Below are positions 7,699 to 15,432 of a DNA stretch of 64,000 nt, in pieces (positions within the stretch are counted from its first letter, which is position 1; each line of letters starts with the position of its first letter). The notes under the pieces were generated by a model. It was not told the origin of the DNA and did not search any database. It saw only the letters and a list, made by a program, of their open reading frames with translations. This DNA is from an uncultured Sphingomonadaceae bacterium (GTDB lineage Bacteria > Pseudomonadota > Alphaproteobacteria > Sphingomonadales > Sphingomonadaceae), in assembly GCA_947496865.1 (NCBI GenBank), contig CANMEE010000002.1, positions 434,001 to 498,000 on the forward strand. Direction: 5' to 3'. Both the position numbers and the translations under genes were made by a program.

Positions 7699-8930
7699 AG
7701 GCGCTCGACTTCCTTAATTGGTATCCCAGTATCGGCCAATTGTGCTTTGTCCAGCGAGAGGCCCGCCTCGACAACTTTGCGGCCTTGCACATAATCTTTC
7801 GTGGAGTTGACGCAATCGAGCGCGATGACTTTGCCGTCTTTCAAATAGACGGTCGAGAATGACCGGCTCGCCGGATCACCGCGCACGATATATTCGTCAT
7901 GGCCGGAAGACAGTCCAACGGTCTGCAATTTTAGATCATATTGGTTCGACCAGAACCACGGTACAGCGTCATATTCACAATCTTCGCCCATGATATCAAG
8001 CGCCGCCACCTTCGCTTGATCATTGGCGTTTTGGACCGACTCGAGCCGGATATGTGCGCCATCTGCAAAGCGATTGCTATGCGCTGCACAATCTCCAATG
8101 GCGTAGATATCTTCAAGACTGGTCCGACAATGCTGATCTACGTCAACACCATTGCCGGCAGCGGCACCGGCAGCTACTAGCGGGCCGGTTTCGGGGATGA
8201 TCCCAATGCCAACAATGATCATATCAGCATCCAAAACCTGACCGTCAGACAGCTTCGCACCCGTTGCCATACCGTTATCATCGGTCACAAAGGATTCGAC
8301 CATTGCTTCAAGCTCCACCGTCACGCCATGTTGACGGTGTTCCTCTTCATAAAAGCGGGATAAAGTCTCGCCGGCGACCCGTGACAACACGCGATCGAGC
8401 GATTCTAATATCGTTACTTTTTTGCCAAGCTTTGTGAGTACAGCTGCGGCCTCCAGTCCAATATAGCCGCCCCCGACAACGACAACATTTTTGGTCGTGG
8501 GCAGGGCAGCCATCATTTTATCGACATCGGCACGCGATCGTACACCATGAATATTGCGCGCCTGACTGCCGGGACAGTCTAGCATCCGCGGAGATCCACC
8601 CGTTGCCCAGATTAATTTGCCAAAACCGACTTCATCGTCGGTGCTCAGCGTAACGGTTTTTGCCACCGGATCGACTTTCGAAACGCGGCATCCAGTCAGC
8701 AAATCAATGTTGCGTTCACCCCAAAAACTCTCCGGGCGCAGCATGATGCGTTCAAATGGCTTGTCCCCAGCCAGATATTCTTTGGACAACGGCGGACGTT
8801 CATAAGGTGGATATTTCTCATTTCCCATCAGGCCGATCGTGCCTTCAAATTTCTGCTGACGCAGGGCAATGGCGGCTTGCGCGCCGGCATGGCCCGCGCC
8901 GACGATCAATATATCATAGGATTTGTTCAT
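7695..8930 (-). CDS. NAD(P)H-dependent ferredoxin reductase (FAD; rhodocoxin/putidaredoxin reductase type)
   Basis: About 411 residues from the ATG at 8930. It has an N-terminal FAD-binding motif [20 protein letters not shown], the family string [14 protein letters not shown], a central NAD(P)-binding motif [29 protein letters not shown], the FAD-contacting ATG and DIYAIGDCA motifs, and a C-terminal reductase domain beginning near [15 protein letters not shown]. This is the flavoprotein that passes electrons from NAD(P)H to a [2Fe-2S] ferredoxin serving P450 or dioxygenase systems. A ferredoxin of a compatible fold is encoded at 50655, far away, and pairing is only a guess. An in-frame upstream ATG at 9002 adds a hydrophobic leader not expected for this cytoplasmic family. 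Confidence 0.9.
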   Translation of the reverse strand: MNKSYDILIVGAGHAGAQAAIALRQQKFEGTIGLMGNEKYPPYERPPLSKEYLAGDKPFERIMLRPESFWGERNIDLLTGCRVSKVDPVAKTVTLSTDDEVGFGKLIWATGGSPRMLDCPGSQARNIHGVRSRADVDKMMAALPTTKNVVVVGGGYIGLEAAAVLTKLGKKVTILESLDRVLSRVAGETLSRFYEEEHRQHGVTVELEAMVESFVTDDNGMATGAKLSDGQVLDADMIIVGIGIIPETGPLVAAGAAAGNGVDVDQHCRTSLEDIYAIGDCAAHSNRFADGAHIRLESVQNANDQAKVAALDIMGEDCEYDAVPWFWSNQYDLKLQTVGLSSGHDEYIVRGDPASRSFSTVYLKDGKVIALDCVNSTKDYVQGRKVVEAGLSLDKAQLADTGIPIKEVERL

Positions 8931-9108
8931 ATTCCGCCCCGTTGCGCCGCCCAGCGGCAAGGGCATGACTGTTAGCGCGGATAGCAGGGGGCTTGCAAGC
9001 ATTAGCAGAAAATGGGTCGCAACTTGTTGACCGATAAGAATGCTATGACTATAGCGCCGCGATCCAAGGATTTTCGGACGGGCCTCAGGTCGCTATGAAA
9101 AACCCTAT

Positions 9109-9185
9109 GGCGGAGTAGCTCAGGTGGTTAGAGCAGTGGAATCATAATCCATGTGTCGGGGGTTCGAGTCCCTCCTCCGCTACCA
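9109..9185 (+). tRNA. tRNA-Met (anticodon CAT, elongator type)
   Basis: The full cloverleaf has acceptor GGCGGAG/CTCCGCT (one G-U at the first pair), D stem GCTC/GAGC, anticodon stem GTGGA/TCCAT around ATCATAA (anticodon CAT), T arm GGGGG/CCCTC around TTCGAGT, discriminator A and an encoded CCA. Sequence outside the loop resembles alphaproteobacterial elongator tRNA-Met. A lysidine-modified tRNA-Ile2 would share the CAT anticodon and is the alternative. Confidence 0.92.
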
Positions 9186-9255
9186 AGGAAAAATCTTGGA
9201 AAGCAGCGGAAACTCGTATCATTTACAGGGTATCTAGCGATGGTTTCGCGTCAAG

Positions 9256-9933
9256 CTAGCCTTCGAAACCGACAAATATAGCGGCCTCGTCGACCGATTT
9301 CCGTGTGGAAATCACTTCGTTGGCGGGAAAGCTCTCGTCAGGCCAGCCGAGCGCGATGCTTTTCATTATCACTTGGTCATCGGCGATTCCGGCATGCTCA
9401 CGCACGACCGGTGATTGCATGATGCCTTGGCTGTTAATCACAGTACCGAGCCCGCGCGACCAGGCCGCGTTCACAAGCGCAGTCGCCACCGCACCGCAAT
9501 CGAAGGGCGTGTCGTCACTGCCGTCAAGAACGCGATCATAGGTGATTATGACGCAAACCGGCGCGTCAAATTGTCGGAACCCGCGCATGACCCAGTCCTG
9601 CCGTGCATCCTTGTCATCACGCTCGATTTTCATCGCGGAGAACAGCTGTTTAGCGACGCCGATTTGCCTGTCGCGATGATGGCCTGCAAAGGCCTCACCC
9701 GTCCTGAATTCGCGAGATTGCGGCACACCGGCCAACATTCGTTCGGTATTGCCGCTTCGAATCTTTTCCAACGGTTCGCCGGTAATGACGTAGAAATTCC
9801 ACGGTTGCGTGTTCATTGACGAAGGCGCGCGCATTGCCAATCCGATAACTTCTTCGATCAATTTCCGCGCAACCGGATCAGGTTTATATCCGCGTATGCT
9901 GCGGCGGCCGAGGACGACTTCATCAAATTGCAT
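9256..9933 (-). CDS. Nitroreductase-family FMN oxidoreductase
   Basis: 225 residues with the NfsB-like N-terminus VVLGRRSIRGYKPDPV (FMN phosphate contacts at the RRS region), the helix APSSMNTQPWNFYVITG, and the C-terminal loop GLGTVINSQGIMQSPVVREHAGI followed by IALGWPDESFPAN. These are the standard motifs of dimeric NAD(P)H-dependent nitroreductases and related flavin oxidoreductases. Substrate cannot be read. It is a single gene near tRNA-Met. Confidence 0.88.
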   Translation of the reverse strand: MQFDEVVLGRRSIRGYKPDPVARKLIEEVIGLAMRAPSSMNTQPWNFYVITGEPLEKIRSGNTERMLAGVPQSREFRTGEAFAGHHRDRQIGVAKQLFSAMKIERDDKDARQDWVMRGFRQFDAPVCVIITYDRVLDGSDDTPFDCGAVATALVNAAWSRGLGTVINSQGIMQSPVVREHAGIADDQVIMKSIALGWPDESFPANEVISTRKSVDEAAIFVGFEG

Positions 9934-10177
9934 TCATAGCTCCATGAAAATTACCGTCGTCGGCTAGCCTATAAACAAGGATATGAAAAGCCCGGTGCCA
10001 ATGGGCGACCAAGACTAGGGCTATACTCACATCAGATGAAACGGGTGAAACTGCTCTGTGATCGCGTTTACAGGAGTGTTTCTTAGTGTTCGCGTTCGTC
10101 CGACCGGTCAGATGGTGTGCGGACGCCAGCATCATAATTGCTAGGATAAAGGCGGTAGTTCCTTTGTCCGAAAATCG

Positions 10178-10570
10178 TCAGTGGCTCATATTTCCACCTG
10201 AACGCCCTTCGTTCAAAAGCGATTCAGCGAGGAAGATCAGATACTCGGTATCAAACGGTTTTTTAACGTAAGCATCAGCGCCAGCATAGGCCGCTAAGTC
10301 GACGTCTCTTTGGCTATTGCGCGCGGTGAGCATCAATACGGGCGTATCGTAAAAGTCACGATTGAGGCGAATGGACCGCAAGACTTCAATCCCAGATAAC
10401 TCTGGGATTGAGCAATCCAGAATCACAAGTTCCGGCAGTTTTATGCTGATAGCCTGCAAGGCGGACTTGCCATCTTCGACCACCCCCACAACATGCCCGG
10501 CGCTCGCCAAAGCATCACGTACAACTTCGCCCATAATGTCATCATCTTCTGCGTAGATTATTCGGGCCAT
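10178..10570 (-). CDS. Single-domain response regulator (receiver only)
   Basis: 130 residues comprising one CheY-like receiver: acidic pair in IIYAEDDD, phosphoacceptor Asp at about residue 52 (VILDCSIPELSG), conserved Thr in VLMLTAR and Lys in VKKPFD. There is no output domain, so it should work through protein contacts or as a phosphate sink. It is divergent from a second stand-alone receiver at 10812 with 241 bp between them, and no histidine kinase is in the vicinity. The two are clearly related (shared GEVV...GHVV/IVAVV pattern) and look like an old duplication. Confidence 0.88.
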   Translation of the reverse strand: MARIIYAEDDDIMGEVVRDALASAGHVVGVVEDGKSALQAISIKLPELVILDCSIPELSGIEVLRSIRLNRDFYDTPVLMLTARNSQRDVDLAAYAGADAYVKKPFDTEYLIFLAESLLNEGRSGGNMSH

Positions 10571-10811
10571 TTTTAGATAGATCCTTCTTCATGCCACGCA
10601 AATTGGGCGGTTAACATATCGGAACACTCACCAGTTTTGACGGTTTTGTGTGCACGCGTCGGTCGTCCTCATGTTTGAAATATTCTCTTAGGTTAACGAC
10701 CGTTGGCCGATATTGTTAAGCGCCGCATTTTCAACAACTTTAAGTTTAGCGGCAAGTGACCGTATCAAATTAAACCCGCTTCTATTGCTTGACCGGAAAA
10801 GGAAACGCTCG

Positions 10812-11213
10812 ATGGCTCAAATATTAATCGCCGATGACGATGCTCTTATCGGAGAAGTGGTATCCCACAGATTGCAAGAAAACGGTCACATTGTTGCTGT
10901 TGTCGACAATGGGGCGAAGGTTTTGGAGATGGTCCAACGTGAACGACCGGATATCGTAATTCTCGACATTCTGATGCCAGGGCTCAGGGGAATAGAAGTA
11001 TTGATCCAACTTCAGAAAGAGGCAAATACCGCATCTATCCCTGTGTTGATGCTGACCGGTCAAACCGGTCGAAATCATATGGTGGAGGCTTATGATGCTG
11101 GCGCAACTGATTTCATGACCAAACCATTTAAGCCAGAATCTCTCGTCGAGCGCATAGACAGCATCATCAGCAGCGCGGTTGATCGACCCATGCAAGTCGG
11201 ACAGTATTTATAA
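10812..11213 (+). CDS. Single-domain response regulator (receiver only)
   Basis: 133 residues from the ATG at 10812 (MAQILIADDDALIGEVV). Asp pair at 8-10, phosphoacceptor Asp at about 52 (VILDILMPGLRG), Thr in VLMLTGQTG and Lys in FMTKPFKPESLVERI are all present. An earlier in-frame ATG at 10713 would add 33 residues without homology to the receiver fold. It is divergently oriented to the receiver at 10178. No cognate kinase or output domain can be seen, so the partner is unknown. Confidence 0.87.
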   Translation: MAQILIADDDALIGEVVSHRLQENGHIVAVVDNGAKVLEMVQRERPDIVILDILMPGLRGIEVLIQLQKEANTASIPVLMLTGQTGRNHMVEAYDAGATDFMTKPFKPESLVERIDSIISSAVDRPMQVGQYL

Positions 11214-11537
11214 TCCCCTCCAATCTTCAAACGATGATGATGTGGAGTTAGGCAAAAGAAAATCCTACAGTGATAGTTCTGCAATTGTTTTGGCGATTTA
11301 CGGCCGCTCGGGATACGATTGTGGATGCGGAACCTCACTACGACCATGGACTATAGGGGTAATCTGGCGTGCAGTGAAACAGGCAGACTTCTAGGTTCAG
11401 CGCCCGAGACAAATAAAAGCACCATAGCGCGATTATCAGCGCCAACAGCGATTCTTCTCCCGTGGCCCCTTGCCGAGTGCCACCCCGCATCCTTATGTGG
11501 GGTTAGCAAACGAATCTGGCGAATCTAGGATAGAAAT
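11214..11537. other. Intergenic region upstream of trxB with one short hairpin
   Basis: No credible coding frame in 324 bp. A 9-bp hairpin, ACCCCGCAT-cctt-ATGTGGGGT (11482-11503, one G-U), lies 34 bp before the trxB ATG. It has no T tail, so it is not an obvious terminator. The trxB promoter must be in this stretch but I cannot fix it by eye. Confidence 0.4.
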
Positions 11538-12503
11538 ATGACCGAAACACATCGTACGAAAATGTTGATCTTGGGCTCGGGTCCCGCGGGCCTTAGCGCA
11601 GCCATTTATGGTGCACGCGCTGGATTGGAACCGATTGTAGTCCAAGGTCTGCAACCAGGTGGTCAGTTGACTATCACCACGGACGTGGAAAACTATCCGG
11701 GTTACCGCGATGTGGTTCAAGGCCCATGGCTCATGGAAGAAATGCAAGCGCAGGCCGATAAGGTTGGTACGCGGACTATGTTTGACACAATTGTCGATGT
11801 TGATGTCTCACAGCGGCCTTTCCGGATGACCGGTGATGGCGGGACGATTTATGAAGGCGATACTCTGGTGATTGCCACGGGTGCGCAGGCCAAATGGCTG
11901 GGTGTAGAAGGTGAAGAAGCGCTGGGCGGCAAGGGTGTTTCGGCCTGTGCAACTTGCGATGGCTTTTTCTATCGCGGCAAAAAAGTTGTCGTTATCGGTG
12001 GCGGTAATACGGCGGTAGAAGAAGCGCTGTACATGACCAATCACAGCGATGATGTGACTTTGATCCATCGCCGTGACAGTTTGCGTTCCGAAAAAATCTT
12101 GCAGGACCGCCTGTTTGCCAACCCGAAGATCACTGTGTTGTGGAATAAGACGGTCGAAAAGTTCGTCGGTGGCGGCGATCCCATGGGTTTGGTGGGTGTA
12201 GATCTGGTCGATACGCAGACTGGTGAGAAGAGTCATATGGAGACGGACGGCGCGTTTGTGGCTATCGGTCACGCGCCAGCGACCGAGATTTTCAAAGACC
12301 ATCTCGATCTCATCGACGGTGGGTATATTGAAGTCGAGCCAGGTACTCCGAAAACAAAAATTCCCGGCCTGTTTGCATGCGGCGATGTGATGGACCATGT
12401 TTATCGGCAGGCCGTGACAGCGGCGGGGACCGGTTGTATGGCAGCTTTGGATGCTGAGCGTTTCTTGGCTGAAGAAGAGTTTGAGCTTTTGGCTGCCGAA
12501 TAG
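11538..12503 (+). CDS. trxB: Thioredoxin reductase
   Basis: 321 residues, the usual length. It shows the FAD motif MLILGSGPAGLSAAIYGARAGL (about 9-30), the redox pair CATCDG with cysteines at about 137 and 140, the NADPH motif VVVIGGGNTAVEEALYM, and the C-terminal FAD motif GLFACGDVMD...QAVTAAGTGCMAALDAERFL. It uses NADPH to reduce thioredoxin and so supplies electrons to ribonucleotide reductase and peroxiredoxins. The ATG at 11538 follows AGGATAGAAAT. It stands alone, convergent to the XrtA-associated hydrolase gene. Confidence 0.95.
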   Translation: MTETHRTKMLILGSGPAGLSAAIYGARAGLEPIVVQGLQPGGQLTITTDVENYPGYRDVVQGPWLMEEMQAQADKVGTRTMFDTIVDVDVSQRPFRMTGDGGTIYEGDTLVIATGAQAKWLGVEGEEALGGKGVSACATCDGFFYRGKKVVVIGGGNTAVEEALYMTNHSDDVTLIHRRDSLRSEKILQDRLFANPKITVLWNKTVEKFVGGGDPMGLVGVDLVDTQTGEKSHMETDGAFVAIGHAPATEIFKDHLDLIDGGYIEVEPGTPKTKIPGLFACGDVMDHVYRQAVTAAGTGCMAALDAERFLAEEEFELLAAE

Positions 12504-12517
12504 GCTCGCCCGATAAT

Positions 12518-13339
12518 CTAAGCGTTGTCGAGCACATTCAGCAGCTGGTTTTCCAACCATTTTTTGGAATGTTCATCGGCAAAGCTGTGGGACGCGCTGT
12601 CTAAAGTTTCGGCTGTTATGTTTGGCAAGGCTTTTACATCGGCAAAGTCTTTGCTGTTCCATGCCGCCAGAAAAGCGCGAGCCGTGGTATCACCATTTGC
12701 GAGTAATATTTTGCAGGGTCCATTCCACCGCTGCAAACTGTCTCTGATTCGGATCGACAGGTCAGTATTTAATTGTTTTTGAGTCGCTTGCTTCAACCCA
12801 TTGGCAAGTTTTCTTAAGTCAATTTTGCCGGTGAACAGGTCGATAACTGATTGCGGATTTTTCAACCGCTCCCAATAACGAGATCGGATTGCAGAGGGCG
12901 GCGGAGCTGTGGGGGTATCTGAAGAAACCTCCGTGTCTTCGATCACCCAAGGGTTAGCGAGAACCAAGCCATCGAGGGCTTTTGCATCGCCAAAAAGGGT
13001 TAAAGCGGAAGCCGCGTCGCAATTGCCAAAGGCTACTATTTTTGCGATTTTTGGGTCTGTTTGACGGAAATAGTCGATTGCTGTGTTGATATCCACTCCG
13101 GATTCCAGAAAGCCTCCGTTTGTGCCGCTGCTCTCACCAATTCCACGACGGTCATAGCGAAAAACCGGAAAACCCTGTGCCGCCAATTTCCGGGCGATTC
13201 TGGACATGCCAGCATGCGCGCCAGATCTAATCTCGTTGCCGCCGCTTACGATTAAAAGGCCAACTGGTTTTGGTCCCGCATCCAGCGTTCCAGCGAGCAT
13301 TGAATCCTCGCAGGGAAATTGATGAAACGACCGCGTCAT
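12518..13339 (-). CDS. Exosortase A system-associated hydrolase 1 (alpha/beta hydrolase)
   Basis: About 273 residues. The alpha/beta-hydrolase landmarks are an oxyanion region LLIVSGGNEIRSGAHAGMSRIARKLAAQGFPVFRYDRRGIGES, a nucleophile elbow FGNCDAASAL in which the usual serine is a cysteine, and a late His in ASHSFAD. This Cys-bearing elbow and the overall pattern match the hydrolase found in XrtA loci (TIGR03100 type). Its reaction is unknown. The ATG at 13339 overlaps the stop of hydrolase 2 as ATGA, suggesting translational coupling; an ATG at 13351 is also in frame. It is the last gene of the minus-strand arm of the XrtA locus. Confidence 0.85.
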   Translation of the reverse strand: MTRSFHQFPCEDSMLAGTLDAGPKPVGLLIVSGGNEIRSGAHAGMSRIARKLAAQGFPVFRYDRRGIGESSGTNGGFLESGVDINTAIDYFRQTDPKIAKIVAFGNCDAASALTLFGDAKALDGLVLANPWVIEDTEVSSDTPTAPPPSAIRSRYWERLKNPQSVIDLFTGKIDLRKLANGLKQATQKQLNTDLSIRIRDSLQRWNGPCKILLANGDTTARAFLAAWNSKDFADVKALPNITAETLDSASHSFADEHSKKWLENQLLNVLDNA

Positions 13340-14046
13340 GACGATATCCACGAAACGAGATTCGTCGCTATCGCACCTGACAGTAGCAGGTCTTCATCTG
13401 GCTCTGCGCGAAGCCACAAAGCCGAGCCGGGCAGTTTTATATCTCCCGTGTGCGCGCTCGTTTCCAATTGTGCGGTTCGCACATCATCCGATAGACTAGG
13501 CACCGCTTCCTGAAGCTCAGAAAACATAGATGCCGAGATGCTGTTGCCAGCCAGATTGACGGCCCCTTGCTGCGCCTCTTCGGTCAGTTGCACCATATTT
13601 GTCGACAACCCAGCCTCTTTGTCTGACGCCATGCGCGTGCGCATCATTGTTCGGAGCAAAGCGTTGCCTTTGGCGGGAGATAGTCGCCATTTCGGCATGT
13701 CTTTCGCAAAATCATCGATCAGACAACCGCCGCGAAATGAAGCGATGTGCTGGCATTTGGGCAATATGTTGGAGCAATCACGAAGGGCCTGTCGCCAGAC
13801 GGCCAAACTGGCTTGCTGTTGTGGGAAGAGGCTTTCGTTGGTGCCTGGAAGGTCCGGTAAGACGCTGCCAATCCCATTGGCGTCCAGTAGTCGCATTACA
13901 TCAAGTAACATCCGCCGCATGCGGTTCATTTCGTCAAATAGGGGAGGGATGAGAAGGATAGATTGGGCGTGATGACCGCCAACCTTCAGGCAAAGCTCAT
14001 CATTTCCTTGAAATTCGTAACGCGAATATTCAAGCGTTGCCGTCAC
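13336..14046 (-). CDS. Exosortase A system-associated hydrolase 2 (alpha/beta-hydrolase fold)
   Basis: 236 residues with LLIPPLFDEMNRMRRMLLDVMRLLDANGIGSVLPDLPGTNES, typical of the second XrtA-associated hydrolase (TIGR03101 type). The strand-turn where a nucleophile is expected reads IASFRGGCLID, with no Ser, Cys or Asp clearly at the elbow. It may therefore be a non-catalytic or altered member, as is common in this subgroup. The start is GTG at 14046, overlapping the ACP stop as GTGA. Order ACP - hydrolase 2 - hydrolase 1 with 4-bp overlaps indicates one operon acting on an ACP-linked or CoA-linked intermediate. Confidence 0.8.
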   Translation of the reverse strand: MTATLEYSRYEFQGNDELCLKVGGHHAQSILLIPPLFDEMNRMRRMLLDVMRLLDANGIGSVLPDLPGTNESLFPQQQASLAVWRQALRDCSNILPKCQHIASFRGGCLIDDFAKDMPKWRLSPAKGNALLRTMMRTRMASDKEAGLSTNMVQLTEEAQQGAVNLAGNSISASMFSELQEAVPSLSDDVRTAQLETSAHTGDIKLPGSALWLRAEPDEDLLLSGAIATNLVSWISS

Positions 14047-14315
14047 TCAGCTGCTTTCATTTCAGTAAAGGCGACCAGATTGCCGAATGTTTCGAATAGC
14101 TCTCCGTCAACCTCATCGTCCTCAATCATGATGTCGAGGCGATCTTCCAATTCGGTCAGGAGTCCGGCTACTGCCATGCTGTCTAATTCAGGCAAAGCGC
14201 CAAAAAGTTCGGTATCCGGTGTAAACGCGGCGACTTGCTCGGCGTCCAGCCCCAATATGTCCTGCATAACGGCACGGACCGCCGCCTCTGGCGTCAAATC
14301 AAGATTTTCCGACAT
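14043..14315 (-). CDS. Acyl carrier protein of the XrtA system
   Basis: A 90-residue acidic protein with the 4'-phosphopantetheine attachment motif in ALPELDSMAVAGLLTELEDRL (Ser near residue 49), followed by IMIEDDEVDGELFETFGNLVAF, the canonical ACP fold. It would carry an acyl or aminoacyl group activated by the ligase encoded at 15433. The ATG at 14315 gives the normal ACP length; longer in-frame starts would read from inside the upstream gene. It overlaps the hydrolase 2 start by 4 bp and lies 44 bp after the acyltransferase gene. Confidence 0.88.
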   Translation of the reverse strand: MSENLDLTPEAAVRAVMQDILGLDAEQVAAFTPDTELFGALPELDSMAVAGLLTELEDRLDIMIEDDEVDGELFETFGNLVAFTEMKAAE

Positions 14316-14359
14316 CAATAAACCCCCGATTCCCGGACAACGGCGCTTCCCTAAAGCGA

Positions 14360-15400
14360 TCAACGCTTTCCTACAAGGGCTGAGATTGTGTACCGCAGTA
14401 TAGATAGCCAAGAAAGGGGGTTGTTCGGCCAATACATGTCTAGACGATATCTTGTGCGCACGTCTTCCATCCATTCCCGTTTATAGGGATCGTTGCCGGT
14501 GCCAAAATCAATCAGATTAACGCGATCCACGTCAATGGCGTGCTGAAACATCGCAACCGACAACAATGTACCGGGGGACGATTTAGTAGCATCTTCAACA
14601 TGAGCCAATTTGTGAATGAGCGCTTCGCCATTTTCAACGGTCCAGAACTGTGCCGCCACCGGAACGCCATCAATATAGGCTAATCCGAGCCTCAAACACC
14701 CTGCTGCAGCCTCCTGTTGCGCCAGGCTCTTCAAAAAGTCGGGATTACCTTCCTCAGGCTTCCAACTCTTATCGTAAACATCGAGATAGTCATTCCAATG
14801 CTCGGCGGAAAATTCCGTCTCAACGCGGATGGACACAACATTTTTTTTCGCTTTCCGGCGGACGGTATTTTTCAGTCGCCCGGGGCGTTCTGCCCAATAT
14901 TGATCAAAAGTACGGCCATTGACGGAGAGAATATGATTGTCATCGGCTTTGGACTTAAAAACGACCCATCCGGCTTGTTCAAAGGCTCGCTGTGTCAAGC
15001 TGGCCGCGTTATCTTCTTCCGGAACGGGTGATATTTCAATATGATGTGAATGAGATTTGATGTTCTTTGCGACGCTAGCCAGGAGCGCCAATTTAGTAAC
15101 TTCATCAAAATCGCCGGTAAAAATCGGTCGGTAGGTAAAATTATACCAATTGGCCAAGGCCGCATAGCTACCTAGGCCCTTTTTCATCAGGAACATCCAC
15201 GCCTGTGCTTCATTTTCGGCACTGCGAACAATGAGCGGCCGATTGCCAGGCAGACAAAGTGCATGCAACTGACTCAGCCAGTCCAAGCGATCAAAAAGCG
15301 ACTTTTGACCAGCCCTATCGAGTTTTTCACCAGCTGATGCTTGCGCCGACTGGAAATTATCGTGATATTCACTGTTCATGGTTACCGTCATGTTTGTCAC
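14360..15400 (-). CDS. FemAB-like/GNAT acyltransferase of the XrtA system
   Basis: 346 residues with the BioF/FemAB-type acetyltransferase core: KLKN-like RLKNTVRRKAKKN, a mid-domain WNDYLDVYDKSWKPEEGNPDFLKSLAQQEA, then YIDGVPVAAQFWTVENGEALIHKLAHVEDATKSSPGTLLSVAMFQHAID, ending in IDFGTGNDPYKREWM. Such enzymes transfer acyl or aminoacyl groups to amines. Beside an ACP and an acyl-CoA ligase it is the natural candidate for the transfer step. The start is uncertain: GTG at 15400, ATG at 15391 or ATG at 15379. The divergent ligase gene begins only about 32 bp away. Confidence 0.82.
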   Translation of the reverse strand: MTNMTVTMNSEYHDNFQSAQASAGEKLDRAGQKSLFDRLDWLSQLHALCLPGNRPLIVRSAENEAQAWMFLMKKGLGSYAALANWYNFTYRPIFTGDFDEVTKLALLASVAKNIKSHSHHIEISPVPEEDNAASLTQRAFEQAGWVVFKSKADDNHILSVNGRTFDQYWAERPGRLKNTVRRKAKKNVVSIRVETEFSAEHWNDYLDVYDKSWKPEEGNPDFLKSLAQQEAAAGCLRLGLAYIDGVPVAAQFWTVENGEALIHKLAHVEDATKSSPGTLLSVAMFQHAIDVDRVNLIDFGTGNDPYKREWMEDVRTRYRLDMYWPNNPLSWLSILRYTISALVGKR

Positions 15401-15432
15401 AATTTTCTACTTTTTCCCATAGGCTCAAGCAT

